Positions 41,406-50,311 of a DNA stretch of 64,000 nt are shown in pieces. Origin of the DNA: Hellea sp965224755 (GTDB lineage Bacteria > Pseudomonadota > Alphaproteobacteria > Caulobacterales > Maricaulaceae); assembly GCA_965224755.1 (NCBI GenBank), contig OZ245061.1, positions 2,294,001-2,358,000 of the forward strand, written 5' to 3'. Each line of letters begins with the position of its first letter. Within the stretch, counting starts at the first letter, position 1. The notes under the pieces were generated by a model that ran no database searches, was not told the origin of the DNA, and worked only from the letters and a program-made list of their open reading frames with translations. A program made the translations under genes and the position numbers.

Positions 41406-42473
41406 ATGCGCGACATCGCTGACATTAAAGACAAATATGCTGCCCTTATCGAGGGCGCGGGCGACCTGCGCGCGCTGGATGATATCCGCGTGGCCGCCCT
41501 TGGCAAAAAGGGCGAAATCGGCGCAATGATGCAGGGCCTTGGCAAGATGTCGATTGACGAGAAGAAAGTCATGGGGCCAGCGCTAAACGGGCTGAAAAAC
41601 GACATTGCGGCCTTGGTAGAAGCCAAAAAAGCCGCGCTTGAAAATGCCGCGCTTGATACGGCGCTCGCCAGTGAAACCATGGATATGTCCCTCCCCGTTG
41701 GCGCGCCGCAAGGCACGCTGCACCCCGTTGGGCAAGTGATGGAAGAAATGGCCGTTATCTTTTCCGGTATGGGTTTCTCGGTCGCTGAAGGCCCGGACAT
41801 CGAAGATGATTTTCATAATTTCACGGCGCTGAACTTCCCGCCCGGACATCCCGCGCGCGACATGCATGATACTTTCTTCATGACGCCGGATGCGGACGGC
41901 GAACAAAAGGTTCTGCGAACCCATACCTCGCCCGTGCAAATCCGCACCATGATTAACGAGAAACCGCCCATCCGCATCATCGCCCCAGGGCGTACTTATC
42001 GCTGCGACAGTGACCAAACCCACACGCCGATGTTTCATCAGGTCGAAGGTCTGGTGATTGATAAGAATATCCATATGGGCCACCTCAAAGGCTGCCTGAT
42101 GGATTTCATGAGCGCCTTTTTCGAGACCGATGTCGATGTGCAATTCCGCCCCCATCACTTCCCTTTCACCGAGCCCTCCGCCGAAATGGATGTGCGCTAT
42201 GAGCGGGTCGGCAGCGCCATCAAAATTGGGCAAGGTAAAAAATGGATGGAAATCCTCGGCTGCGGCATGGTGCATCCCAATGTGCTACGAAATTGCGGCA
42301 TTGACCCGGATGAATATCAAGGCTTCGCCTTCGGCATGGGCGTGGATAGGCTTGCCATGCTAAAATACGGCATGCCCGATCTACGCGACATGTTCGCAAG
42401 CGATACAAGATGGTTAGCGCATTACGGGTTTTCTTCGCTATTGCAGGCTAATTTGGCGACGGGGTTGTCATAG
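41406..42473 (+). CDS. pheS: Phenylalanyl-tRNA synthetase alpha subunit
   Basis: 355 residues. Class II motif 2 is YRCDSDQTHTPMFHQVEGL and motif 3 is GMGVDRLAMLKYGMPDLRD; FPPGHPARDMHDTFF is a conserved family string. An N-terminal coiled coil (about 1-85) binds tRNA. A GGAAG site precedes the ATG. Its partner pheT is 1.2 kb downstream, separated by a DUF559 gene and a membrane protein, which is unusual because pheST are normally adjacent. Confidence 0.97.
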   Translation: MRDIADIKDKYAALIEGAGDLRALDDIRVAALGKKGEIGAMMQGLGKMSIDEKKVMGPALNGLKNDIAALVEAKKAALENAALDTALASETMDMSLPVGAPQGTLHPVGQVMEEMAVIFSGMGFSVAEGPDIEDDFHNFTALNFPPGHPARDMHDTFFMTPDADGEQKVLRTHTSPVQIRTMINEKPPIRIIAPGRTYRCDSDQTHTPMFHQVEGLVIDKNIHMGHLKGCLMDFMSAFFETDVDVQFRPHHFPFTEPSAEMDVRYERVGSAIKIGQGKKWMEILGCGMVHPNVLRNCGIDPDEYQGFAFGMGVDRLAMLKYGMPDLRDMFASDTRWLAHYGFSSLLQANLATGLS

Positions 42474-42965
42474 ATGGCCCTGCGCGCCGCACCCCCTCAG
42501 TCCCTTCGGGACAGCTCCCCCCTCAAGGGGGAGCAATTATCGCGCATAGCTAAGACTCTGCGTAAAAATGCAACAGAACATGAGCGTTGGATGTGGGCGG
42601 AATTGCGCAATTTGAAACACCATGGATTAAGGTTCAGGCGGCAAGTTGTGTTAGGATCATTCATCGTTGATTTTGCCTGTCACCGCTCCAAAACTGTCAT
42701 CGAGCTAGACGGATCACAACACGGTGAGGAACAGCACGCCCAAAAAGATAAGTTACGTGATGAGCGGCTTGAGCGCGAGGGGTATATGGTTCTCCGCTTT
42801 TGGAACGGAGAGTTACACGAAGATATAGGCAGCGTTGTTGACGCCATTTATGAAAAAGCTACTCAACGTATTCCTTCCCCTCGAGGGGGAAGGTGGGCCA
42901 AGCTGGAGGTTTGGGCCGGAAGGGGTGATGAAAAAATGATTGAGCAAAGCGAAAACAAAAGCTGA
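42474..42965 (+). CDS. DUF559 (PD-(D/E)xK-like) protein within an inverted-repeat element
   Basis: 163 residues. The ATG directly abuts the pheS stop. The conserved DUF559 core is about residues 22-130: LRKNATEHERWMWAELRN, the Vsr-like nuclease core FIVDFACHRSKTVIELDG with Asp and ExD, GSQHGEEQ, and YMVLRFWNGELHEDIGSVVD. Residues 4-20 and 131-155 are simply translations of the repeat arms that flank the gene, so the true protein may be shorter (for instance a later start). The element lies inside the phe operon. Confidence 0.75.
   Translation: MALRAAPPQSLRDSSPLKGEQLSRIAKTLRKNATEHERWMWAELRNLKHHGLRFRRQVVLGSFIVDFACHRSKTVIELDGSQHGEEQHAQKDKLRDERLEREGYMVLRFWNGELHEDIGSVVDAIYEKATQRIPSPRGGRWAKLEVWAGRGDEKMIEQSENKS
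42491..42931. repeat. Inverted-repeat element carrying a DUF559 gene (pheS-pheT gap)
   Basis: The left end (42491-42534: CCCCCTCAGTCCCTTCGGGA then the hairpin CTCCCCCCTCAAGGGGGAG) and the right end (42873-42931: hairpin CCTTCCCCTCGAGGGGGAAGG then a GGAAGGGGTGATGA terminus) are inverted relative to each other in layout. The DUF559 core fills the space between. Compare the 46068-46503 element, which has longer arm identity. Confidence 0.65.
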
Positions 42966-43639
42966 TGACGGACCCTGCACGCACAGCTTTTATGCAGCCT
43001 GCCAAGGCGATATTAAAACGCATTGATATTGGCTTGGCCACTGGGGCGGTCGCCGTTTTGGTTGCCTTTCTGGCGCTGCTGACATCGATGGCGCAAACGC
43101 GCATGGCGCAGGAAACCCAGAAAGCCGCCATCTTGCCGATTATTCAAGTGGATATTGGCTACCAGTATAAAAAAAGCCCTGCGGTCTTCGAGATTACGCT
43201 CATCAACTCAGGCGTTGGCATTGCCTATGTGCAAAATGTGCGCGCACTGATTAATGGCAAACCAGTGGACGAATATAAAGTCTTGCAAGACGCCGTGATG
43301 AATGGCCGAATGCGCTCAAATGCGGTGCTGACGGAAATGCCGGCAACGGGATTTCTGCCCGCCGGAGAGAGCATCACCCCGTGGTCATATAGTTGGGGCA
43401 GCAGCCTAAACGGACGCGGGGAAATTGAAGCTTATCTGCGCGGCCAATTTGGCCCGCCAATGGAAGGCGTCGATATTGAAGTTTGCTATTGCTCTATTTT
43501 TGAGGATTGCTGGACGACCACGGCGTCTAATCTGGCTAAACCTAAGCCCGTAAACTCCTGTAGCCACGATGATACTCAAGAGGATTTCTTTGCGCGGGCG
43601 ATAACGAAAAAAGCTGCCGAAAAATTAAACGTAGAATAA
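42965..43639 (+). CDS. Membrane-anchored hypothetical protein between pheS and pheT
   Basis: 224 residues. One hydrophobic helix (about 25-45, GLATGAVAVLVAFLALLTSM) follows a short basic head. The remaining soluble domain has a beta-rich look (IIQVDIGYQYKKSPAVFEIT, INSGVGIAYVQNVRALI) and a cysteine cluster near the end (CYCSIFEDCW, NSC). I do not recognise a family. The start overlaps the DUF559 stop by one base, and pheT follows 29 bases later. It probably travels with phe by position only. Confidence 0.7.
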   Translation: MTDPARTAFMQPAKAILKRIDIGLATGAVAVLVAFLALLTSMAQTRMAQETQKAAILPIIQVDIGYQYKKSPAVFEITLINSGVGIAYVQNVRALINGKPVDEYKVLQDAVMNGRMRSNAVLTEMPATGFLPAGESITPWSYSWGSSLNGRGEIEAYLRGQFGPPMEGVDIEVCYCSIFEDCWTTTASNLAKPKPVNSCSHDDTQEDFFARAITKKAAEKLNVE

Positions 43640-43668
43640 TTAAACGCAAAACAGAGACAAGATAAATA

Positions 43669-46056
43669 ATGAAATTCACACTCTCATGGCTGAAAACCCA
43701 TCTGGAAACGGAGGCTACGATTGACGAGGTTACCCGCGCGATGACGCTTGCGGGACTTGAAGTCGAAGGCGTGGAAAACCCGGCCGAAAAACTGGCCGCT
43801 TTTTCTATCGGCAAAGTCCTAACCGCCGAGAAACATCCCGATGCCGATAAGCTGAAAGTCTGCACGGTCGAGACCCGCGACGGCGTGAAAACCATTGTCT
43901 GCGGCGCGCCGAATGCGCGGGCCGATATGACGGTCGCCTACGCCCCTATGGGGGCCTATATCCCCGGCGCAGATTTTAGCCTTGATAAGAAACCGCGCAA
44001 AATTCGCGGGGTCGAGTCCTCCGGCATGATGTGTTCGAGCAAGGAACTCGAACTCGGCGAAGATGCGGACGGGATTTTGGATTTAGATGATGGCCTTAAG
44101 ATGGGCATGCCGCTGGCCGATGCGCTGGGCCTCAACGACCCCGTCATTGATTTTGAAGTCACGCCCAACCGCCCTGATTGGCTCGGCGTCGATAATATCG
44201 CGCGCGACCTAGCGGCGGTTGGCCTCGGCACATTAATTACGCCGGAAATTAAGCCCGTCAAAGGCGGCTTCCCCTGCCCTGTGGCGATTAAAACTGATGT
44301 GCCTGAGGCTTGCCCTGCTTTCGCCGGACGAGTTGTCCGCGGCGTCAAAAACGGGCCGTCGCCACAATGGCTGCAAGACCAGATTAAAGCGATTGGGCTG
44401 CGGCCCATCTCGGCGCTAGTCGATATCACCAATTTCATCACTTATGACCGCGCGCGGCCTTTGCATTTTTACGATCTGGCCAAGCTTAAAGGCGGCATCA
44501 CAGTGCGCTTCGGACAAGACGAAACATTTGAGGCGCTGGATGATAAATCTTATACTGCAGGCGCGGGCGATGTCGCGATATGCGATGATAGCGGCATTCT
44601 CGGCCTCGGCGGTATTGTCGGCGGGGTGAGTACAGGCTGCGATGAAACCACCACCGACATCTTAATCGAATGCGCTTATTTCGACCCTCTCACCATTCGC
44701 AAAACCGCCAAACGGCTCGGGGTTAATTCCGATGCCAAATACCGTTTTGAACGCGGCGTCGATACGGGCTTTGTACTTGGCGGCATGGATATGGCCGCGC
44801 AAATGGTGCTCGATATTTGCGGCGGCGAAGCCAGCGAAATCACTCTTGTAGGCGAGATACCCGCCGCCCCGTCAGCGGTCGAATTTGACCCCGGCTTAAC
44901 CGAGCGCCTGACGGGACTTAATCTGCCGGAAAAGGCCATGGTCAAGATTCTACAAGACCTTGGCTTTAGCGTCAAAACAGGAAAAACATGGAAAGTGGGT
45001 GTGCCGAGCCATCGCCGTGACTGCGCGCTTGGCGCCGACCTTGTCGAAGACATCGCGCGTATTCATGGCTATCATAATCTGGAGGCTGTCAGCCTGCCGC
45101 CTTTGCCCGGACGGCGCGAACCGACAGCGACCCTAACGCAGAACCGCACACGCCTCGCAAGACGCGCCCTCGCCGGGCGCGGCCTGTCCGAAGCCGTGAC
45201 ATGGTCATTCGTCTTGCAAGACCATGCCAAAGTCTTTGGCGGCGGCGAGGATAAAATGCGGCTGGATAATCCGATCAGTTCCGACCTAAATTGCATGCGC
45301 CCCAGCGCCCTCATTCACATGCTGCTCGCCGGGCAGCGCAATGCCGATAAAGGCTATCCCCGCGCGGCTTTGTTTGAACTTGGCCCTGTTTACCGCGGCA
45401 TCCAGCCTGACGAACAAGCGCTGACAATTGCCGGTATGCGCCGCGCGGAAACAAGGCGCGATTGGGCGGGGGAAGACATGATTGACGCCCTCACCGCCAA
45501 AGCCGACGCCCTCGCAGCGCTGGAAGCCATGGGCGCGAACGTGTCCAATCTACAGCTCTCAAAACCCACGGGGGATTACTGGCACACCGGACGTTCAGGC
45601 CGCTTGCAAATGGGGCCCAAAAATATCCTCGCCGATTTTGGCGAGCTTCACCCCCGCGCCCTGAAAGCGCTCGGCATAGAGGGCCGCATTGCCGCTTTTG
45701 AAGTCTGGCCGGAAAATATCCCTGCACCACGAAAGAAGAACGCGAGCAAGTCCAAATCTGCCCTTAACCTGTCGGGCTTCATGCCCGTCCACCGCGATTT
45801 CGCCTTTGTCGTCGCGGAAGATATCCCGGCAGGCACAATCCTCAAAGCCGCCCAAGGCGCGGATAAACAGCTTATCACCGATGTTACCTTGTTCGATATT
45901 TATCAAGGTAAAGGCGTCGAAGACGGCCATAAATCCCTCGCCATTGACGTCACGCTAAGCCCGAAAGACGCCACACTAACCGACAAAGAAATTGAGGCTG
46001 TCAGCGATAAAATCATCGCGAGCGTGATGAAAGTTGGCGGGCAGCTAAGAACCTAA
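43669..46056 (+). CDS. pheT: Phenylalanyl-tRNA synthetase beta subunit
   Basis: 795 residues, the full bacterial length. The order of domains is a tRNA-binding OB fold (GKVLTAEKHPDADKLKVC, 45-62), B3/B4 editing, B5 and the C-terminal anticodon-binding FDX domain (VHRDFAFVV and the final VSDKIIASVMKVGGQLR). The ribosome site is weak. It is followed by the second DUF559 element. Confidence 0.97.
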   Translation: MKFTLSWLKTHLETEATIDEVTRAMTLAGLEVEGVENPAEKLAAFSIGKVLTAEKHPDADKLKVCTVETRDGVKTIVCGAPNARADMTVAYAPMGAYIPGADFSLDKKPRKIRGVESSGMMCSSKELELGEDADGILDLDDGLKMGMPLADALGLNDPVIDFEVTPNRPDWLGVDNIARDLAAVGLGTLITPEIKPVKGGFPCPVAIKTDVPEACPAFAGRVVRGVKNGPSPQWLQDQIKAIGLRPISALVDITNFITYDRARPLHFYDLAKLKGGITVRFGQDETFEALDDKSYTAGAGDVAICDDSGILGLGGIVGGVSTGCDETTTDILIECAYFDPLTIRKTAKRLGVNSDAKYRFERGVDTGFVLGGMDMAAQMVLDICGGEASEITLVGEIPAAPSAVEFDPGLTERLTGLNLPEKAMVKILQDLGFSVKTGKTWKVGVPSHRRDCALGADLVEDIARIHGYHNLEAVSLPPLPGRREPTATLTQNRTRLARRALAGRGLSEAVTWSFVLQDHAKVFGGGEDKMRLDNPISSDLNCMRPSALIHMLLAGQRNADKGYPRAALFELGPVYRGIQPDEQALTIAGMRRAETRRDWAGEDMIDALTAKADALAALEAMGANVSNLQLSKPTGDYWHTGRSGRLQMGPKNILADFGELHPRALKALGIEGRIAAFEVWPENIPAPRKKNASKSKSALNLSGFMPVHRDFAFVVAEDIPAGTILKAAQGADKQLITDVTLFDIYQGKGVEDGHKSLAIDVTLSPKDATLTDKEIEAVSDKIIASVMKVGGQLRT

Positions 46057-46067
46057 TCTAAGCATGT

Positions 46068-46503
46068 CCTTCTCCCATAGGGAGAAGGTGGGGCCGTAGG
46101 CCTCGGATGAGGGGTCAGATTTAAAATGGACACACAAGACTTCGCCAAATATCTCCGGCATAATCAAGCCCCTGCTGAGGTATTAATCTGGGAGAAACTA
46201 CGTGCGCGGCGTTGCGGTGGTTATAAATTCCGCCGCCAAGCCCGTATCGATAATTATGTCGTAGATTTCCTCTGCATCGCAAAAAAGCTCATCGTCGAAA
46301 TTGATGGGTTATCACATGACGGGCGTGAGCATTATGATGAAGCCCGCACAAAACATCTGGAAATGCAGGGCTACGGGTCATTCGTTGCGCGAATGTAGAT
46401 GTTTATGACGACATTGATGCCGTCGTGGAGGCTATCTATCAAGCCTTAAGCATCTGACCCCTCACCCACCCCTTCGGGGCACCCTCTCCCTATGGGAGAG
46501 GGG
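46068..46503. repeat. Inverted-repeat element carrying a broken DUF559 gene (pheT-lepA gap)
   Basis: Left arm 46068-46118 (CTCCCATAGGGAGAAGGTG ... GATGAGGGGTCAG) and right arm 46454-46503 are about 50-base inverted copies; both share CTCCCATAGGGAG and GAGGGGTCAG at corresponding places. The gene starts 8 bases after the left arm, and its repaired stop codon is the first TGA of the right arm. The fit is exact, so gene and arms appear to be one unit. Confidence 0.8.
46126..46457 (+). pseudogene. DUF559 gene with a one-base frameshift
   Basis: The first 83 codons read as a DUF559 protein (YLRHNQAPAEVLIWEKLRAR, RQARIDNYVVDFLCIAKKL, IVEIDGLSHDG, HLEMQGY). The original frame then stops at 46396-46398. 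One base further on, the frame resumes the family ending (RVIRCANVDVYDDIDAVVEA, then IYQALSI and TGA at 46455-46457), which implies loss of one base near 46376. This is either an inactivated gene or a sequencing error in a G-rich spot. An intact copy of the same family lies at 42474-42965. Confidence 0.75.
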
Positions 46504-46614
46504 AATAAAGCGGAGAGTTTAGGGAATATTTACGACGAGTTCTCGGTTGGCGGCGATGGTGAACCAGCTTACTTGTCGGATGGTGTTACAATTGACAAGC
46601 GAGGTAGGCTTTAA
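46492..46614 (+). CDS. Possible 40-residue ORF starting in the right repeat arm
   Basis: An ATG inside the right arm opens a frame that ends KRGRL then TAA at 46612-46614, with a protein-like stretch GNIYDEFSVGGDGEPAYLSD. It has no ribosome site of note. The composition looks like the C-terminus of a real gene, so it may be a remnant cut by the element. Family not recognised; treat as tentative. Confidence 0.25.
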   Translation: MGEGNKAESLGNIYDEFSVGGDGEPAYLSDGVTIDKRGRL

Positions 46615-46661
46615 GCAATTCAGCACTACCCTACGCGGCATAGCCGCTTCGGCGACTCGTT

Positions 46662-46686
46662 ATTTTTGATTCACAGGATCAAAAAT
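46662..46686. other. AT-rich hairpin downstream of lepA
   Basis: ATTTTTGAT and ATCAAAAAT form a perfect 9-base stem around a 7-base loop, 10 bases after the lepA stop. There is no clean U-tract, so a terminator role is uncertain. Beside it, GCGGCATAGCCGC (46635-46647) forms a second tiny hairpin. Confidence 0.35.
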
Positions 46687-46695
46687 TCCCTCGGA

Positions 46696-48501
46696 TCAGG
46701 AGTCGTCCATCTTAAGCGCCGCAATAAACGCTTCCTGCGGTATTTCTACCCGCCCGAATTGGCGCATCTTTTTCTTGCCCTTTTTCTGCTTGTCGAGCAG
46801 TTTTCGCTTCCGGCTCGCGTCGCCGCCGTAACATTTTGCGGTTACGTCTTTGCGCATGGCGGCGATGGTTTCGCGGGCTATTATCCGTCCGCCTATTGCG
46901 GCTTGTATCGGGATTTTAAACAGGTGTCTTGGGATGAGGTCTTTGAGGCGTTCGCACATCATGCGGCCCCGGGCTTCGGCATTATTGCGGTGCACCAACA
47001 TGGAGAGCGCGTCGACGGGTTCGGCGTTAACGAGAATGCTCATTTTTACGAGGTCGCCTTCGCGCAGGCCAATCGCCTGATAATCAAAACTGGCATAGCC
47101 TTTGGAGACGGATTTGAGGCGGTCGTAGAAATCAAACACGACTTCATTGAGCGGCAGTTCATATTCGACCATAGCGCGGGAGCCGACATAAGACAGGTTG
47201 GTCTGGATGCCGCGGCGATCTTGGCAGAGCTTTAAGATACCGCCGAGATAATCATCGGGCGTCATGATCGTGGCTTTAATCCACGGCTCTTCGATATGGA
47301 GGATTTTCATCACATCAGGCATATCCGCCGGATTGTGCAGAACGATATCAGAGTCGTCGCGCATTTGCAGTGTATAGACCACGCTGGGCGCAGTAGTAAT
47401 CAGGTCGAGATCAAATTCGCGCTCTAGCCGCTCTTGGATAATTTCCAAATGCAGCAGACCGAGGAAGCCGCAGCGAAAGCCGAAACCAAGCGCGGCGCTG
47501 GTTTCCATCTCGTAGCTGAAACTCGCATCGTTGAGGCGCAAGCGCCCCATCGCGGCGCGCAAATCTTCGAAATCAGCGGCGTCCACCGGGAATATCCCGC
47601 AAAAGACAACTGGCTGGGCAGGCTTAAAGCCTTCCAGCGGCGTTTCTGTCGGGCGCTTGTCTTCGGTAATCGTATCGCCGACAGCAGCGTCTGCGACTTC
47701 TTTAATGCTCGCCGTGAGAAAGCCGATCTCGCCGGGGCCAATGCTCGCGACATCCGTAGGCTTAGGCAAAAATACGCCGACTTTGTCAACGGTATAGCTC
47801 GCGCCCGTATTCATGGTTCGGATACGCAGGCCTTTTTTGACCGTGCCTTCGATGACGCGAAACAGCACGACCACGCCCATATAAGTGTCATACCAAGCAT
47901 CGACGAGCATGGCTTTTAGCGGCGCGTTAGGGTCTGCTTCCGTCGGCGCAGGCAAGCGATGGCAAATCGCTTCGAGCACCTCTTCAATGCCAATACCGGA
48001 TTTGGCGGAACACTCAATCGCTTCGCTGGCGTCAATACCGATAACGTCTTCGATTTGCGCGCGGACACGTTCAGGTTCGGCGGCGGGCAAGTCGATCTTG
48101 TTAAGCACAGGCACAACCTCATGGTCATGCTCAATCGCTTGGTAAACATTGGCGAGCGTCTGCGCTTCGACGCCTTGGCTGGCATCGACCACCAAAATCG
48201 AGCCTTCACAAGCCGATAAACTGCGCGAAACTTCATAGGCGAAATCGACATGGCCCGGCGTATCCATCAGGTTGAGGATATAATCCTCGCCGTTTTTAGC
48301 CGTATAGTCGAGCCGCACGGTCTGGGCTTTAATGGTAATGCCGCGCTCTTTTTCAATATCCATATTGTCCAGCACTTGCTCGGACATCTCGCGGTCAGAC
48401 AGTCCGCCGGTAAAGGATATCAGCCGATCGGCCAGCGTCGATTTCCCGTGGTCAATATGCGCCACGATAGAGAAATTACGGATATTTTTTTGGTTCGTCA
48501 T
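46696..48501 (-). CDS. lepA: Elongation factor 4
   Basis: 601 residues. G1 is AHIDHGKST (14-22), G3 DTPGHVDF, G4 NKIDLPAA, with EF-G-like domains and the LepA-specific C-terminal domain (CYGGDASRKRKLLDKQKKGK) after. It back-translocates stalled ribosomes. The start ATG is 54 bases from the oxyR stop, so the pair may be read together. Confidence 0.97.
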   Translation of the reverse strand: MTNQKNIRNFSIVAHIDHGKSTLADRLISFTGGLSDREMSEQVLDNMDIEKERGITIKAQTVRLDYTAKNGEDYILNLMDTPGHVDFAYEVSRSLSACEGSILVVDASQGVEAQTLANVYQAIEHDHEVVPVLNKIDLPAAEPERVRAQIEDVIGIDASEAIECSAKSGIGIEEVLEAICHRLPAPTEADPNAPLKAMLVDAWYDTYMGVVVLFRVIEGTVKKGLRIRTMNTGASYTVDKVGVFLPKPTDVASIGPGEIGFLTASIKEVADAAVGDTITEDKRPTETPLEGFKPAQPVVFCGIFPVDAADFEDLRAAMGRLRLNDASFSYEMETSAALGFGFRCGFLGLLHLEIIQERLEREFDLDLITTAPSVVYTLQMRDDSDIVLHNPADMPDVMKILHIEEPWIKATIMTPDDYLGGILKLCQDRRGIQTNLSYVGSRAMVEYELPLNEVVFDFYDRLKSVSKGYASFDYQAIGLREGDLVKMSILVNAEPVDALSMLVHRNNAEARGRMMCERLKDLIPRHLFKIPIQAAIGGRIIARETIAAMRKDVTAKCYGGDASRKRKLLDKQKKGKKKMRQFGRVEIPQEAFIAALKMDDS

Positions 48502-48555
48502 ATCAGCCGTGTCTCTATAAGAGATGGGCGCGAATGCAAGGGGGGGATATGTGTA

Positions 48556-49464
48556 TTAAGGATTCAATGTCACCGTCTTGGGCAGGCCGTCCTGTATCAG
48601 CCCTGCTAAGGCTTTGATCAGCGCTTGGCGGGGGAGGCGTTTGCGGTAAGTCAGGTAAATTGTCCGCGCCGCGCCTTTATCGGTGAGTTCGCGGGATAAG
48701 AGGCCAAGTTCTGCGCTCCAGCCGCCGCGCATGGCGAGAGCCGGAACGAGGGTAACCCCCTGCCCGGACGCCACGAGATTGATCAGCGTTTCAAGACTGG
48801 TCGCGCGCAGGCTTTGGCGGCGGCGTTTATGGGCGGGGCGACAAATCGAGAGCGCTTGGTCGCGAAAACAATGGCCTTCGGTTAAGAGCAATACATCATC
48901 TTGCCGAACATCAGCCATGCTCGCCTGTTCCAGTCTTTGCAATTCGTGACCCTCCGGAAAGAGCAGCCAGAACGGCTCAGAATAAAGCTCTATCGCCGCG
49001 AGGGCGTCTTCCTCCGGCGGGGTTGCGAGCAAGGCGACATCAAGCTCACCGGCGAGTAAATCCTCGGTCAGCCTTTCGGTAATATCCTCACGGTAAGTGA
49101 CTGAAAGCTTAGGCAAATCACTTTGCAGCCGCCCGACAAAGAGCGGGATCAGATAAGGCGCAATGGTCGGGATAAGCCCGAGCGAGAGATTGCCGGCGAG
49201 CGGGTCTTGCGCGGAGGCCGCAACAGATCTTATCCGCCGCGCGGCATCACGGGCTTCGCGCGCAATTAAGATAATCTCCTTGCCAATATCGGTGACGCGG
49301 ATGCCCTTATGGCTGCGCTCAAACAAAGTGACGCCAAGCCGGGCTTCCAGTTTTTTAATCTGGCCGGACAATGTCGGCTGGCTGACATGACAGGCTTCCG
49401 CCGCCCGCCCGAAATGCCTATGCTCTGCAACGGCGCAAATATAGTCAAGGTCGCGAAAATTCAC
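48556..49464 (-). CDS. oxyR: LysR-type peroxide regulator OxyR
   Basis: 302 residues, GTG start with GAGG upstream. The N-terminal HTH contains FGRAAEACHVSQPTLSGQIK (18-37). The redox cysteines are at Cys199 (EGHCFRDQ) and Cys208, the same spacing and numbering as in E. coli OxyR. An H2O2-formed disulfide between them activates the antioxidant regulon. No katG or ahpC is adjacent. A TCGAT-N7-ATCGA repeat lies 31 bases upstream of the start. Confidence 0.94.
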   Translation of the reverse strand: MNFRDLDYICAVAEHRHFGRAAEACHVSQPTLSGQIKKLEARLGVTLFERSHKGIRVTDIGKEIILIAREARDAARRIRSVAASAQDPLAGNLSLGLIPTIAPYLIPLFVGRLQSDLPKLSVTYREDITERLTEDLLAGELDVALLATPPEEDALAAIELYSEPFWLLFPEGHELQRLEQASMADVRQDDVLLLTEGHCFRDQALSICRPAHKRRRQSLRATSLETLINLVASGQGVTLVPALAMRGGWSAELGLLSRELTDKGAARTIYLTYRKRLPRQALIKALAGLIQDGLPKTVTLNP

Positions 49465-49495
49465 AAAAGAAGCCTCATAGATAAAACCAATAGAG

Positions 49496-49512
49496 TCGAT
49501 AGAAACAATCGA
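49496..49512. promoter_or_regulatory. TCGAT-N7-ATCGA inverted repeat upstream of oxyR
   Basis: Perfect 5-base arms around a 7-base spacer, in a region with ATAG tetrads at 49477, 49490 and 49499. LysR sites often have T-N11-A symmetry and OxyR recognises ATAG/CTAT tetrads, so autoregulation is possible. The tetrad spacing does not match the full OxyR consensus. Confidence 0.3.
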
Positions 49513-49671
49513 TTTTACATATATGCACGCCTCCTATTATTCAAGACCCATAATAACCCTATTGTCGAATGCGTTGCCCCACAGCATATGCGTATTCTAC
49601 ATCCGGCCATCGCTAGCGCCCCTGCGATGGCCGGTAATTTACTTTTATTATTTTTCGGTTATTGTCGGCGA

Positions 49672-50214
49672 ATGCCTGATTACACGACATCCCCCTTTCA
49701 CCGCTTTCAGGGCTGGCGCTTACTCGCTTTATTTGCCGTCTTTCTGGCCTATACATTGTGGTATACGGGGCCGGGGTTTTTCGGGCAGATGAGTTCTATT
49801 CCGGGATATTCGTCTTTGCAGGAAATGGGCTTTTACAACGGGGCGACGGCCGTTGAGACCCTAGGCGCACTCGGCGCAGCGGGACAAAAGCTCAAATATC
49901 TCGCCTTGATTTTCGATGTGCCTTATATGATCTTGCAGGCGCTGGTCTTTGAAGGCTTTATTGCCTTCGGGATTCGCAATATGCGGCTGAAAAACCCGAA
50001 ATGGAATCTGCTATTTATCCTCCCTATAGCCTTTTTACTCACTGATTTTGCCGAGGATAGCTTTATCGCGCTGACGCTCGCAACGGGGTCGCAGGCGCTT
50101 GGGACGATTGCCGGCCTCATGACCGCCGCGAAATTTGCGGCCTTTATTCCGGGGATGATCACAGCGCTTATCTTCCTCATTGGCGGGATTATCGGCTTCA
50201 TTAAACACCGTTAA
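49672..50214 (+). CDS. Four-helix membrane protein, unknown function
   Basis: About 180 residues from the ATG at 49672; an ATG at 49627 is possible. Four hydrophobic segments are visible: LLALFAVFLAYTLWYTGPGF, LALIFDVPYMILQALVFEGF, NLLFILPIAFLLTDFAEDSF and AFIPGMITALIFLIGGIIGF. No family is recognised. It is divergent from oxyR and 97 bases before eipA. Confidence 0.65.
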   Translation: MPDYTTSPFHRFQGWRLLALFAVFLAYTLWYTGPGFFGQMSSIPGYSSLQEMGFYNGATAVETLGALGAAGQKLKYLALIFDVPYMILQALVFEGFIAFGIRNMRLKNPKWNLLFILPIAFLLTDFAEDSFIALTLATGSQALGTIAGLMTAAKFAAFIPGMITALIFLIGGIIGFIKHR

Positions 50215-50247
50215 TCGCAGTCTAATTCGCCATATTTTCGTCTTTTA

Positions 50248-50262
50248 TTAACCCTATTTTAG
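50248..50262 (+). promoter_or_regulatory. CtrA-like box upstream of eipA
   Basis: TTAACCCTATTTTAG fits TTAA-N7-TTAA with one mismatch in the last base and contains the extended TTAACC half. It lies 50 to 64 bases before the eipA ATG. Direct CtrA activation of eipA has been reported in Brucella, so a conserved link is plausible. Confidence 0.5.
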
Positions 50263-50311
50263 CAGAGTTGACGGGCTGGGAAACGCCCCCGGAAACGCCA
50301 AAGGATAAACC

